Below are positions 41,268-51,110 of a stretch of DNA of 64,000 nt, piece after piece. Position 1 is the stretch's first letter. Every line of letters starts with the position of its first letter. Location: assembly GCF_900182955.1 (NCBI RefSeq), contig NZ_FXUL01000013.1:110106-174105 (forward strand), written 5' to 3'. The notes under the pieces are model-generated. The model saw only the letters and a list, made by a program, of their open reading frames with translations. It did not search any database and had not been told where the DNA came from. The translations under genes and the position numbers were made by a program. This DNA comes from Noviherbaspirillum suwonense (GTDB lineage: Bacteria; Pseudomonadota; Gammaproteobacteria; Burkholderiales; Burkholderiaceae_D).

Positions 41268-42974
41268 TCAGATGGAAAGGGTCATGCGCAGCCACGTCCG
41301 GCCGCCTTCGGCCGGCAGGAAGTCGGGCCGGGAAATTGGCCGGGCATAGAAAATATCGAAGGACAGCCTGTTCCAGGCCCCGGACACGCCGGCGGCGATG
41401 CCCGCCAGCCGCCCGGACGGCATGCCGGCGGCCCGGTTGCTGACCGCGCCGAAATCGAGGCCGGCATAGATGCGCAGCGGCAGCGGCTGCCCGGCCAGCG
41501 ACAGCGCGGGCCGCAGCGCAAGCTCGTTGCGGCTGAACCAGCCGTGGTCGCCGGACAAGCTGGCCGCATGGAAGCCGCGCACGCTGTAGATGCCGCCGAT
41601 CAGGATCTGCTCGGACCCGTAGAGCGTGTCCTGCGCCCGCTGCCCTTCGATGCGGGCGGAAAATTCGGCATCGATGCCGGCTGCCCGGAACGGGAAAAAA
41701 TAGCCGGCCTGGTAGCGCAGCTTGCCGAACTGCGCACGCGGCGCATCGGCCGGCAAGCCGCCGTCGTCACGCAGCGCGCCGAACGCGGACAGGCCGCGTT
41801 CGTAGTCCAGCCCCAGCGTCAGCGCCCCGCCCGCCAGGTGCGTGCTGGCGTTGGCCTCGAGGTCGAGTATCGACAGGCTGCGGCTGCTCACGCCGAGCAG
41901 TTCGCCTTCGAGGTAATTGCGGGTGGCCTTGCGCAGCAGGCCGACGCCCAGCGTGGCCCGGCCGGACTGGCCGCGCAGCACCGCGCGGCTCAGCTTGAGG
42001 CTGACGCTGTCGCTGTCGCCCCGGAAGCGCAGCGGCGTGCCGCTGGGAAGGACGATGCCGGTGGTATAGCCGGACTGGCTGGCAGCCGCGGAAAAAGTCC
42101 AGTAGGACAGCGGCAGAATGAAGGTGTAGCTGTCGCTGGACGACGCCCGGCGCGCGTCGTCGTAAGGCTGCGCGCGCCGGTGCGCATAGATCATCAGCTC
42201 GTTCAGGCCCAGCAGCCGGTCCGCGGTCAGGCCGACCGCGAGCTGGTTGCGGCCGGTGGCGTCCGAGCCATGGTCGTCCGCGCTCAGGAACGCATGCAGC
42301 GGAAAGGCCGGCGCATTGCGGATGACCACCCGGCTCGCGCCCGGCGTGTCGCCGGGCTGGATGTCGAGCCCGGCATTGTTGGACGAGAGCCGGTTCACCT
42401 GCTCGATGCCCTGCTCGAAGTCCCGCAGGTTGAACAGCGCGCCCTCGGCGGGGAACACCAGCGCCGGGTTGATGCTGCGCCTGCCGCCGTCGTCCAGTTC
42501 GACCGGGCCGACCCGGCCTTCGATCACCAGGATCTCCAGGCGTCCGCCCGACAGGTCCTGCGCCGGCAGGTAGGCGCGGGTCGTGATGTAGCCGCGCTCG
42601 ATGTAGTCGCCTGTGATCGCGGCCAGAATCTGCTCGATCTGCGCCACGCCCAGGCAGGCGCCGGCATGGCGGCCGACGATTGCGGCGCGCCTGGCCGGGG
42701 CCAGGTGCGGCGCGCCGCTGATGACGATGTCGTCGATCCGGTGGCAGGACGGGCCGGCTGCCGATGCATCCACGGCCGGGGGCGGGATCGCGATGCCGGG
42801 CGCCGCCGCCGGCCGCTGCGGCAGCGCCTGCTCGATATCGCGGCGCATGCGCTCCTCGTTCTGCCGCTGCAGCACGTCGGCCTGGCGCGCAGCCTCGGCG
42901 GCAGGCGTTTGCGCACGGGCGAGGCCGGCATGCAGCGCGGACGTCAGCAGCAGAAACAGGATGGCTTTGATCAT
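41268..42974 (-). CDS. two-partner secretion outer-membrane transporter (TpsB/ShlB/FhaC family)
   Basis: 568 aa from the ATG at 42974. A signal peptide ends in ARA, a first helix-rich segment (about 22-70) follows, then a POTRA domain (about 75-155: CHRIDDIVISGAPHL to LEILVIEGRVGPV) and a C-terminal 16-strand barrel (about 210-568) with the lid-loop type block. It exports the TpsA protein encoded directly downstream. The order tpsB-tpsA with an 18-nt gap indicates one operon. An in-frame extension to 43031 has no start context and is rejected. Confidence 0.93.
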   Translation of the reverse strand: MIKAILFLLLTSALHAGLARAQTPAAEAARQADVLQRQNEERMRRDIEQALPQRPAAAPGIAIPPPAVDASAAGPSCHRIDDIVISGAPHLAPARRAAIVGRHAGACLGVAQIEQILAAITGDYIERGYITTRAYLPAQDLSGGRLEILVIEGRVGPVELDDGGRRSINPALVFPAEGALFNLRDFEQGIEQVNRLSSNNAGLDIQPGDTPGASRVVIRNAPAFPLHAFLSADDHGSDATGRNQLAVGLTADRLLGLNELMIYAHRRAQPYDDARRASSSDSYTFILPLSYWTFSAAASQSGYTTGIVLPSGTPLRFRGDSDSVSLKLSRAVLRGQSGRATLGVGLLRKATRNYLEGELLGVSSRSLSILDLEANASTHLAGGALTLGLDYERGLSAFGALRDDGGLPADAPRAQFGKLRYQAGYFFPFRAAGIDAEFSARIEGQRAQDTLYGSEQILIGGIYSVRGFHAASLSGDHGWFSRNELALRPALSLAGQPLPLRIYAGLDFGAVSNRAAGMPSGRLAGIAAGVSGAWNRLSFDIFYARPISRPDFLPAEGGRTWLRMTLSI

Positions 42975-43245
42975 GGCAGGGTTCCCGGGATGGCAGGCCG
43001 TCGCTGTTGTAGCGCCACAATGTGCGATCAACGACCTTCTTGTGGGTAACCCCGGGGAGTGCAGCGTTCAGATGGCGGCCGGAACGGGACGGCTGCCGGG
43101 CGCGTTCAGGCCATGGCGGGAACGGCTAAAGATGGCGGATACGCCTGCCGGGACGGCTTCCGCCGCCGGCGCCGCGCTGCTCCCGGCGCGCAGGCCAGCT
43201 GCATCGCGGGAGCCGGGCTTTCCTGCAGGATGCGGGCGGGAACGG

Positions 43246-46200
43246 TCAGCTGCCGCGGTTGAAGCGCATCAGGTCCAGCAGGTCCGGCCCCGGCCCGTTC
43301 CCTTCCAGGCCCAGCGTCTGGACGTAGACGCGCACCGACGGGTCCTGGATGAAGCCGGCCGCCGACGTGTGCGTCAGCAGCATGTCGGGCGACTGCGGCC
43401 GCGCCACCGCGTAGCCCTGGACATAATCGACGCCCAGTTCCACCAGGGTCTGCACGGTGGCCTGGTCTTCGGCCCATTCGGCGATGGTGCGCATGCCCAG
43501 GCTGGCAGCGAGGGCGACGATGGCTTCGACGATGGTGATGTTGGCCGGGTTGGCGTTCATGTCGACGATGAAGCTGCCGTCGATCTTCATCACGTCGGCC
43601 GGCAGTTCCTTCAGGTAGGAGAACGAGGTATAGCCGGCGCCGAAGTCGTCGAGCGCGATCTTCACGCCGCAGCTGCGCACCTGGTCGATGAAACGGCGGG
43701 TATTGTCGAGGTCGTGCAGCGCCACGCTCTCGGTGATCTCCATGCACAGCCTGCCGGCCTCTGCCGGGCTGGCGGCCAGCATCGCCAGCGCGTCCTGCAC
43801 GAAGCGCTCGTCGTTGAGCGATGCGCCGGACAGGTTCATGCAGACGAACTGGGTGGCGCGCAGGCGCCCGCGGCTGGCCGCGAGCCAGGCCAGCGTCGTC
43901 GACAGCACCCAGCGGTCTATCATGCCGATGCGCCCGCTGCTTTCCGCCGCCGGGATCACTTCCCCGGCCTGGAGGACGGCACCGTCGCGCCCGCGCATGC
44001 GCAGCAGCACTTCGAAATTGAGCGAGCCGTACGGCGCGGACAGCGACATGATGGGCTGCATTTCCAGGTACAGGAAGTCGGTGGCGTCGGCGGCGGAGAG
44101 CTGTTCGACCAGCACCATCTCGGCCTGCCGTTCGCGGAACACCGAGGAATCGCGCTCGTACACCACGAGGCCGTTGCTGGCGTTCTTCTTGGCGGCGCGG
44201 CAGGCCCGGTCGGCATTGGCCATCACGTCGCGGATGCTGGCGCCGGGATCGATCTCGATCAGCCCGATCGAGCCGCGCACCTGGAACGCCTTGTCGCCGA
44301 TCCGGTAAGGTTCGGTGCCGATGCGGTCGATGATGCCGCGGCAGGCCCAGGCCGCCGGCGCGATGGCCGTGTCGGGCATCACGATCACGAACTCGTCGCC
44401 GCCGACCCGGCCGATCTGCTGCGCGCCCTGCAGCATGCCGGTGATGCGCACGCAGACCTCGCGCAGGATCTCGTCGCCGGCCGCGTGGCCATACAGGTCA
44501 TTGATCAGCTTGAAGCGGTCGAGGTCGAGATAGGCCAGCGTCAGCGGCCTGGCCTCGGTCACCTCGGCGATGGCGGCGGTCAGCATCAGCTCGATGCCGC
44601 GCCGGTTGCTGACCTTGGTCAGCGAGTCGTTCAGCGCGAGGAACCGCAGTTCCTCGGTGGCGCGCCACTGCGTCGTCACGTCCTGGAGCGAGCCCTCGAT
44701 CTTGCCGCGCGCGAGCGCGGCCCTGGCCATGAAGCGGCGCGCGGCGGGGCCGGGGCCGCCCGCGCCGTCCAGCGCCAGCTCGCCCTGCGCCTGCTGGTGC
44801 ACCAGCCGGTGCAGCCGGCTCCATCCTTCCTCGCCGAAATAGCCGGACCAGAGGTTGTTCCCCGGCGCCAGCACGTCGGCTTCCAGCATCGCCGTCAGCG
44901 CCGGGTTGGCCGACAGGAAGCGCCCCTGCAGGTCGAGCGTGAACAGGCCGATCGGCATCGCTTCATAGGTATGCTCGAGTTCGGCCTGCGCGGCCAGGCG
45001 CTGCTGCTGTTCGGCGCGGATCTGCTCGGCGATCGCCAGCGCGGCCAGCAGGCTCGACGACAGCGCCGCGGTGACGCTGTTGACGGTGCCGATCAGCGCC
45101 TCGAAGCCCAGCGCGGCCGCCAGCACTTCATACAGGCTGGCCATGAGCGTGACCGCGATCGAGCCGCTGTACCAGAAGGCGCTGCGGGACGGCGTGAGCT
45201 TGACGATGCGCGCCATGAAAAACACCAGCACCGCGATGCAGACGCCGGTCGCGACCCAGATGAACGGCAGGAAAACCCGGAAAGGCAGGGCCACCGACAG
45301 CACCAGCAGCGGCAGGCAGGTCCATTGCGCCAGCTTCAGCAGCCAGCCGTGGCCGACCTTGGGGAGGTCGTCGCGGAACAGCGTGGAGAACAGCATGATG
45401 GTCAGGGTGAAATACAGCGCGGTGGTCAGCAGCCGCGTCTGCAGCAGCCATTCCTGCGGCACGTTGCGCCCGAGCCACTGGGTATCCCAGCCGGCCGACA
45501 GCGCGGCCATGCGCAGGTTGACGACCAGCCATGCGGCGAACAGCACGTAGGTGCCCGAGCGCAGGATGATGGCGGTGACCAGCACGAAGGCGGCCAGCAC
45601 CAGCAGCCCGCCGTCGAGCAGGCCGGCGTTGCGATGGAATTCGTAGGCGGACAGCTGCAGCTGGTCGGCCGGCCATTGCAGCACCGACAGCCGCGCCGGG
45701 CCGACGAAACGCATCCGGCACAGCACCTCGGAGGACGCCGTGTCTTCGAGCGACAGGGCAAAGCCGGCCTTGATGCGCGAAATGCCGCCGTTTCCGCCGC
45801 TGCGTTCGCCGCTGCCCAGCGGCGCCAGGCTCAGCGCGTCCCAGCAGCTGATGTCGACCGCATGGCGGGACGGGAATTCGACCATGGCCGGCTGCTGCGT
45901 GCTCGCCGACGGGGCAACGTTGAAGACGATCCAGAAAGGGGTTTCGGCAAGGCGGGTTTCGAGGCGGCTCACCGGCGCCTGCAGCCGCAGCTGCGCCAGC
46001 GCCTGCGCCGGCGTGGACGTGCCGCCGGCGTCGGACAGCGCGCGCAGCGGCAGCGTCTGCGGCCGACCGCTATGGAAACTGCTGTCCCAGGACAGAAGCG
46101 CGGCCAGCGTGGCGCCGAGGATCAGCGCCGGCACCAGGTAGACCGACAGCAGGTATAGCAGGAGCCCGAGCCTGTTGCGGCCCGAACCGGTGTTGTTTTC

Positions 46201-46263
46201 GACCTGCAGAAGTGGGACGGGCATGTTGCGCCGTTTCTGCGGCAGGGAGCGTGTGCGGCGCAC
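43246..46263 (-). CDS. membrane GGDEF-EAL protein
   Basis: Up to 1005 aa (GTG at 46263, or ATG at 46224 giving 992 aa). A first membrane helix at about 32-53 precedes a periplasmic region (about 54-215) and seven helices (about 218-420) like a 7TMR-DISM sensor, then a PAS-like part (about 425-545). The GGDEF domain has an intact GRVGGDEFVIV. The EAL domain keeps CMNLSGASL, EITESVA, LDDFGAGYTS and KIDGSF, but the name-giving motif reads FEVLLR (EVL). It may both make and degrade c-di-GMP. Its gene ends 271 nt before the tpsB start, so control of adhesin display by c-di-GMP is plausible but inferred. Confidence 0.9.
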   Translation of the reverse strand: MRRTRSLPQKRRNMPVPLLQVENNTGSGRNRLGLLLYLLSVYLVPALILGATLAALLSWDSSFHSGRPQTLPLRALSDAGGTSTPAQALAQLRLQAPVSRLETRLAETPFWIVFNVAPSASTQQPAMVEFPSRHAVDISCWDALSLAPLGSGERSGGNGGISRIKAGFALSLEDTASSEVLCRMRFVGPARLSVLQWPADQLQLSAYEFHRNAGLLDGGLLVLAAFVLVTAIILRSGTYVLFAAWLVVNLRMAALSAGWDTQWLGRNVPQEWLLQTRLLTTALYFTLTIMLFSTLFRDDLPKVGHGWLLKLAQWTCLPLLVLSVALPFRVFLPFIWVATGVCIAVLVFFMARIVKLTPSRSAFWYSGSIAVTLMASLYEVLAAALGFEALIGTVNSVTAALSSSLLAALAIAEQIRAEQQQRLAAQAELEHTYEAMPIGLFTLDLQGRFLSANPALTAMLEADVLAPGNNLWSGYFGEEGWSRLHRLVHQQAQGELALDGAGGPGPAARRFMARAALARGKIEGSLQDVTTQWRATEELRFLALNDSLTKVSNRRGIELMLTAAIAEVTEARPLTLAYLDLDRFKLINDLYGHAAGDEILREVCVRITGMLQGAQQIGRVGGDEFVIVMPDTAIAPAAWACRGIIDRIGTEPYRIGDKAFQVRGSIGLIEIDPGASIRDVMANADRACRAAKKNASNGLVVYERDSSVFRERQAEMVLVEQLSAADATDFLYLEMQPIMSLSAPYGSLNFEVLLRMRGRDGAVLQAGEVIPAAESSGRIGMIDRWVLSTTLAWLAASRGRLRATQFVCMNLSGASLNDERFVQDALAMLAASPAEAGRLCMEITESVALHDLDNTRRFIDQVRSCGVKIALDDFGAGYTSFSYLKELPADVMKIDGSFIVDMNANPANITIVEAIVALAASLGMRTIAEWAEDQATVQTLVELGVDYVQGYAVARPQSPDMLLTHTSAAGFIQDPSVRVYVQTLGLEGNGPGPDLLDLMRFNRGS

Positions 46264-46325
46264 AACCTCCTGTCGCCTTGCTCAAGGTAGCACGTTAGCC
46301 GAAATTTCCGGCCTTCATGTCCCTG

Positions 46326-47090
46326 TCAAGCAGCGATCTTGTCCTGGCGCACGTTTTTATGCCGCTGGCGGGCGGGAACGACGGGAATGGCGGGAGGACG
46401 GGCCGGGCCGAGGTCGATGTCGGCATGCCTGGTGCGGAAAACCAGGTCGTACAGCGGATGCGCAGCCTCGCGCCAGCGCCGTTCCGCGCTGGCGACCTCG
46501 AACGACATCACCCGGTGCGGAATATTGCCGGCATGCTGCAGCGGCACCGCGCCCATGCCGGGATACACGTCGGAAAACATCAGGCGGTCGTACTGGCGGT
46601 CGATCGGCGACCGTCCGGCGATCACCAGCCATTCGATGTCATTGAGCACGCAGTACTCGTAATAGGCCTTGAACAGCAGCGTCTTCACCATGCGGCCCAC
46701 CTGCTGGCCGGTCACGCCCAGCCGGGTGGCTTCGGCCAGCGAACAGGCGCGCAGCGCCGGCGGCAGCGCCAGCGACTGTTCCAGCGCCAGCGGCTGGTGG
46801 GCATTGGTCTGGATCCGCATCGTGCCCAGCGGCGCGCCATCGAGCTTGGCCTCCGCCAGCAGCACCGCGACGCCTGGCCGCATGTCCAGTTCCTCAGGCA
46901 GCTTGAGAGTCTGCGCAAATTCAGGCAGGTGCCGGCCGTAGGCGGCCTGGCGTATCTGCACCGCCTTCATCAATTCGGCTTCATCACGCACCACGCGCAC
47001 GGTGAATGGCAGGGCTTGCTCCCGGAGTCCGGCATGCTGCAGGCCAGAACGGCTGGAGTGGACAACGGTGTCGAGATAATGCTGGCTCAC
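46326..47090 (-). CDS. FeeM-type N-acyl amino acid synthase
   Basis: 254 aa with a GTG start at 47090, set by AGGAG 6 nt upstream. It has a GNAT-like fold with the family blocks AVQIRQAAYGRHLPEF, GAPLGTMRIQTN, LAEATRLGV (like the E-S/T-R-x-x-V signature of acyl-homoserine lactone synthases) and LVIAGRSPIDRQYD. Such enzymes join an acyl chain from acyl-ACP to an amino acid such as tyrosine. The product could be a signal or a surfactant-like lipid. No biosynthetic partners are adjacent: the neighbours are the GGDEF-EAL gene and dctA. It is under its own promoter. Confidence 0.85.
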   Translation of the reverse strand: MSQHYLDTVVHSSRSGLQHAGLREQALPFTVRVVRDEAELMKAVQIRQAAYGRHLPEFAQTLKLPEELDMRPGVAVLLAEAKLDGAPLGTMRIQTNAHQPLALEQSLALPPALRACSLAEATRLGVTGQQVGRMVKTLLFKAYYEYCVLNDIEWLVIAGRSPIDRQYDRLMFSDVYPGMGAVPLQHAGNIPHRVMSFEVASAERRWREAAHPLYDLVFRTRHADIDLGPARPPAIPVVPARQRHKNVRQDKIAA

Positions 47091-47117
47091 GATGACTCCT
47101 GAAACAGACGAGCCACC

Positions 47118-47145
47118 ATATTATTTCTTCTGTGAAATGATGCAA
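47118..47145 (-). promoter_or_regulatory. sigma-70 promoter of the FeeM-type gene
   Basis: On the minus strand TTGCAT (47145-47140) is separated by 16 nt from TAATAT (47123-47118). The predicted transcript starts about 20 nt before the GTG codon. The surrounding 75 nt is strikingly AT-rich for this genome. Confidence 0.7.
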
Positions 47146-47152
47146 TACAGAA
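47128..47152. promoter_or_regulatory. inverted repeat overlapping the FeeM promoter
   Basis: TTCTGT at 47128-47133 and ACAGAA at 47147-47152 are perfect 6-bp arms 13 bp apart (19 bp centre to centre). They cover the -35 and spacer of the promoter. This is the position of a repressor operator; the regulator is unknown. Confidence 0.5.
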
Positions 47153-47210
47153 ATATTAACTTTAAGCATTAAATTTCGTGCACCGTCTGCGCGTCCCGGA
47201 CGCGCGGCCC

Positions 47211-47242
47211 AAAACGCCGCCGGGGCCATGACGGCTCCGGCG
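47211..47242 (-). terminator. Rho-independent terminator of dctA
   Basis: On the minus strand a 10-bp stem (CGCCGGAGCC / GGCCCCGGCG, one mismatch) with a 5-nt loop lies 29 nt after the dctA stop codon, followed by GCGTTTT. Confidence 0.7.
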
Positions 47243-47270
47243 TTTCACTGCATGCGGCTCCCGGAAGCCG

Positions 47271-48596
47271 TCAGGCGCGGGGCGCCATGTGCGCTTCGGT
47301 GCGATCCAGCACCGCTTCCGGCGCCTCGGCGTCCTCGTCGGTTTCATTGTTGAGCTGGCGCTGGAGACGGGCGGTGTCGAGGTCGCCGGTCAGCCTGCCG
47401 ACGACCACCGTCGCCACGCCATTGCCGATCAGGTTGGTCAGCGCCCGCGCTTCCGACATGAAGCGGTCGATGCCCAGGATCAGCGCCAGGCCGGCCACCG
47501 GCACGCCGCCCACCGCCGACAGCGTCGCCGCCAGCACGATGAAGCCGCTGCCGGTCACGCCGGCCGCGCCCTTCGACGTCAGCAGCAGCACCGCCAGCAG
47601 CGTGATCTGCTGGCCCAGCGTCATCGGCGTGTTGGTGGCCTGCGCGATGAACACCGCCGCCATCGTCAGGTAGATCGAGGTGCCGTCGAGATTGAACGAG
47701 TAGCCGGTCGGGATGACCAGGCCGACCACCGATTTCTTCACGCCCAGGTTTTCCATCTTGGCCATCATGCGCGGCAGCACCGACTCGGACGACGAGGTGC
47801 CCAGCACGATCAGCAGCTCTTCCTTGATGTACTTGATGAACTTCCATATCGAGAAGCCGTTGAGGCGGGCGATGATGCCCAGCACCACGAAGATGAAGAT
47901 CAGGCAGGTCGCGTAGAAGGTGCCCATCAGCTTGCCCAGCGACAGCAGCGAGCCGACGCCATACTTGCCGATGGTGAAGGCCATCGCGCCGAATGCGCCG
48001 ATCGGCGCCAGCTTCATGATGTAGCCGACGATGACGAACAGCACGTGCGACGTCTTTTCAATGAAGTCGAACACCAGCGTGCCGCGGCCGCCGAAGCGGT
48101 GCAGCGCAAAGCCGAACAGCACGGCGATCATCAGCACCTGCAGGATTTCACCCTTGGCGAAGGCGTCGACCACGGTATTGGGAATGATATTGAGGATGAA
48201 GTCGGTCGTCGTCTGCATCTTGCCCGGGCCGGTATAGGCGGCGATGCCCTTGGTGTCGAGCGAGGCCGGGTCGATGTTCATGCCCACGCCCGGCTTGACC
48301 AGGTTGACGATGACCAGGCCGACCACCAGCGCGATCGAACTGACAATTTCGAAGTACAGCAGCGCGATGCCGCCGGTCTTGCCGACCTTCTTCATGTCTT
48401 CCATGCCGGCGATGCCCACCACCACGGTGCAGAAGATGATGGGCGCAATGATCATCTTGATCAGCTTGATGAAGCCGTCGCCCAGCGGCTTCATCGCGGC
48501 GCCGCTTTCGGGATAGAAATGACCGAGCAGCACGCCGATCAGAATGGCGGCCAGCACCTGGACATAGAGGGAACGGTAAAACGGTTTGCGGGTCAT
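47271..48596 (-). CDS. dctA: C4-dicarboxylate:proton/sodium symporter
   Basis: 441 aa, nine-helix DAACS-family transporter. It shows [20 protein letters not shown] at the N-terminus, the serine-rich re-entrant loop [14 protein letters not shown], and the substrate motif [13 protein letters not shown]. It takes up succinate, fumarate and malate for aerobic growth. No dctBD kinase/regulator pair is adjacent. A terminator follows. A sigma-54 promoter was looked for upstream and not found. Confidence 0.95.
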   Translation of the reverse strand: MTRKPFYRSLYVQVLAAILIGVLLGHFYPESGAAMKPLGDGFIKLIKMIIAPIIFCTVVVGIAGMEDMKKVGKTGGIALLYFEIVSSIALVVGLVIVNLVKPGVGMNIDPASLDTKGIAAYTGPGKMQTTTDFILNIIPNTVVDAFAKGEILQVLMIAVLFGFALHRFGGRGTLVFDFIEKTSHVLFVIVGYIMKLAPIGAFGAMAFTIGKYGVGSLLSLGKLMGTFYATCLIFIFVVLGIIARLNGFSIWKFIKYIKEELLIVLGTSSSESVLPRMMAKMENLGVKKSVVGLVIPTGYSFNLDGTSIYLTMAAVFIAQATNTPMTLGQQITLLAVLLLTSKGAAGVTGSGFIVLAATLSAVGGVPVAGLALILGIDRFMSEARALTNLIGNGVATVVVGRLTGDLDTARLQRQLNNETDEDAEAPEAVLDRTEAHMAPRA

Positions 48597-48814
48597 GAGG
48601 TTTGCATCCGAGGAAGGAGGATTCGTTCAGCGCTTGGGCCGTCGGAAAAACTTGCGTTTAAGTAAGGGCGCAATTGTGACCATTTAGCGCATGCCGAACA
48701 AGTGTGGATAACCACAACATTGGCAAAACTTTACGCCAACCGGGATTTGTCCGGGCCACCGCCTGCGAACCGGATTGCGTTGCGCCAAACCGGAAAGCCG
48801 GGGCCGGCGCAGCC

Positions 48815-50152
48815 TCAGGAAGCCAGCAGGCTGCGGCCGAGATTGAACAGCATGGTGAGATTGAGCGCGATGATCAGGCAGGCGATCAGGGACGCGGCGA
48901 GCGTCATCCAGCGCGGGTTGACGAACGCGCCCATCTGGCTGCGCTGGCTGGTATAGCGTATCAGCGGCACGATGGCGAACGGCAGCTGCAGGCTGAGGAT
49001 CACCTGGCTCAGCACCAGCAGGCGGGCCACGCCGGACTCGCCGTAGAGGCCGGCCACCAGCAGCGCCGGCACGATGGCCGCGGTGCGGGTCACCATGCGC
49101 CGCAGCCACGGCTTCATCTTCCACTGCAGGAAACCTTCCAACACGATCTGCCCGGCCATCGTGGCCGTGATGGTCGAACTCTGGCCCGAGGCCAGCAGCG
49201 CCAGCGCGAACAGGGTGCTGGCGATGGCGCTTCCCAGCATCGGCGACAGCAGCCGGTGCGCGTCCTGGATCTCGGCCACCTGCCGCTCGCCGCCCTCGTG
49301 GAATACCGCGCTGGAGACGATCAGGATGGCCGCGTTGACGAGAAAGGCGAGGAACAGCGCGATGATGATGTCGGCGGTGGCGAACTTGATGGCTTCGCGC
49401 TTGCCGGCGTCGCCGGGCGCGGCCTTGCGATGCTGGACGATCGAGGAATGCAGGTAGAGGTTATGCGGCATCACGGTCGCGCCGATGATGCCGATGGCCA
49501 GGTACAGCATCTCCGGGTTGGCCAGCGCCTGCGGCGCCGGCACCATGCCGCCGGCAACCTCGAGCCAGTCGGGGCTGGCCATGAACAGGGTGATGGCGAA
49601 GCAGCAGAAGATCAGCGTCAGCAGCGCAATGATCATCGCTTCCAGGTAGCGCATGCCGCGTCCCTGCAGCCAGAACACCAGCAGCACGTCGAGCGCGGTC
49701 AGGGCCACGCCCCACGGCAGCGGTATATGGAACAGCAGGTTCAGCGCGATGGCGCTGCCGATCACTTCGGCCAGGTCGCAGGCGCAGATGGCGATCTCGC
49801 AGGCGATCCACTGGAGCAGCGCGGACGGCCGCGACGAGTTGGCGCGGCAGGCCTGCGCCAGGTGCATGCCGGTCGCCACGCCCAGCCGTATCGCCAGCAC
49901 CTGCAGCAGGATGGCCATCAGGTTCGACAGCATGATGACCCACAGCAGCGAGTATCCGAAGCCGGAGCCGGCCGCCAGGTCGGTGGCCCAGTTGCCGGGG
50001 TCCATGTAACCGACCGCGATCAGGTAGCCCGGGCCCATGAAGCCGAGCAGCCGGCGCAGCCAGCGTCCGGGCGCAAGCCGGCCCGGGTCTGCCTGCATCG
50101 GAGGCAGACCCGGGCCTACGGTGGCGCTGTCGACCGGCGGCGGCGGCGTCAT
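48815..50152 (-). CDS. mntH: Nramp-family divalent metal (Mn2+) transporter
   Basis: 445 aa with eleven membrane helices. The metal-binding DPGN motif is in [16 protein letters not shown] (helix 1) and [10 protein letters not shown] marks helix 6; both are required for Mn2+/Fe2+ transport by proton coupling. It lies 31 nt after the manganese catalase gene on the same strand, so one transcript probably makes both the Mn importer and a Mn-dependent enzyme. A short GC-rich stem overlaps the 3' end. I see no MntR site. Confidence 0.93.
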   Translation of the reverse strand: MTPPPPVDSATVGPGLPPMQADPGRLAPGRWLRRLLGFMGPGYLIAVGYMDPGNWATDLAAGSGFGYSLLWVIMLSNLMAILLQVLAIRLGVATGMHLAQACRANSSRPSALLQWIACEIAICACDLAEVIGSAIALNLLFHIPLPWGVALTALDVLLVFWLQGRGMRYLEAMIIALLTLIFCCFAITLFMASPDWLEVAGGMVPAPQALANPEMLYLAIGIIGATVMPHNLYLHSSIVQHRKAAPGDAGKREAIKFATADIIIALFLAFLVNAAILIVSSAVFHEGGERQVAEIQDAHRLLSPMLGSAIASTLFALALLASGQSSTITATMAGQIVLEGFLQWKMKPWLRRMVTRTAAIVPALLVAGLYGESGVARLLVLSQVILSLQLPFAIVPLIRYTSQRSQMGAFVNPRWMTLAASLIACLIIALNLTMLFNLGRSLLAS

Positions 50153-50183
50153 GCAGCAGCGGCCGGCGTCAGGCGATACGGCA

Positions 50184-51110
50184 TCAGGAGCCCGGCTTCG
50201 GTGTCGCTGCGCCGTCGGCCACGGTGCCGCTGCCGCCCTGCTTGCCGGGGTTCAGTTCGGCGCCGGTGACAGGATCGCTACTCGGGTCGGACATCGTGCG
50301 CATCGCCATTTTTTCGACCATTGCCGCTTCCGGCGTGCTCAACTGCACGCTGCCCAGGCCGCTTCCGCCGTCCACCGCCATTTGCTGTTCGCGGTCGGAG
50401 ACGAACTGCCATTGTTCGCCCTGGTTCCAGGAACCGCGTTTCTCGGGCTCGCCATGCGACATGTTGAAATACACATTGGTGAAGCGGCTGTCGCCCGGCA
50501 GTTTGCCCGGTGGGAAGTTCGGTTCGATCGCGTACAGCGCCTTTTCAAAGGACTTCTGGTGCGCGATCTCGCGTGTCATCAGGAATCCCAGCGCTTCCTT
50601 GACGCCCGGGTCGTCGGTCAGGTTGATCAATCGTTCATAGACGATCTTGGCGCGCGCTTCGGCAGCGATATTCGAACGCAGGTCGGCCGTCGGTTCGCCT
50701 ATCGTGTCGATATAGGCAGCCGTCCATGGCACGCCGGCCGAATTGACGAGCGGCGGACCGCCGCCATACAGCACCTGGGTCAGGTGGCTGTCATTGCCGG
50801 CGCCGGTAATCGAGCGATAGATATCGGCTTCCGACTCCACGCCTTCGGCCAGCCGGCCCTTGGCGCCCTTGTTCAGCATGGCGACGATGGTGCCGATGAC
50901 TTCCAGGTGGCTCAGCTCTTCCGTTGCTATGTCGAACAGCATGTCCTTGCGCCCTGGATCGTCCTCGCTGACGGCCTGGGTGAAATAACGCATCGCAGCA
51001 GCGAGTTCGCCTTGCGGCCCGCCGAACTGTTCCAGCATCAGGTTCGCCAGGCCAGGATTGGTCTCACTAACCCGGACGGTATATTGCAAACGCTTGTTAT
51101 GAGCAAACAT
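50184..51110 (-). CDS. katN: manganese catalase
   Basis: 308 aa starting [14 protein letters not shown] with GGAG upstream. The dimanganese ligands of the family are present: Glu in [15 protein letters not shown] (about 35), Glu and His in TEELSHLEV (about 65-69), Glu in [11 protein letters not shown] (about 148) and His in [13 protein letters not shown] (about 181). It disproportionates H2O2 without heme. The C-terminal 50 residues are flexible and Gly/Pro-rich. It is first of a pair with mntH, 31 nt downstream. A CTATACA box upstream suggests stationary-phase control. Confidence 0.95.
   Translation of the reverse strand: MFAHNKRLQYTVRVSETNPGLANLMLEQFGGPQGELAAAMRYFTQAVSEDDPGRKDMLFDIATEELSHLEVIGTIVAMLNKGAKGRLAEGVESEADIYRSITGAGNDSHLTQVLYGGGPPLVNSAGVPWTAAYIDTIGEPTADLRSNIAAEARAKIVYERLINLTDDPGVKEALGFLMTREIAHQKSFEKALYAIEPNFPPGKLPGDSRFTNVYFNMSHGEPEKRGSWNQGEQWQFVSDREQQMAVDGGSGLGSVQLSTPEAAMVEKMAMRTMSDPSSDPVTGAELNPGKQGGSGTVADGAATPKPGS

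Noticed and set aside
33360..43049. 3229-codon open frame on the + strand opposite the TPS genes
   Set aside because: It is antisense to tpsA/tpsB over its whole length. Its composition (His/Arg/Ala/Gly-rich, no domain) is typical of GC-biased codons read on the other strand.
48597..48814. Sigma-54 promoter for dctA
   Set aside because: The closest match has 8 nt between GG and GC where 10 is required.
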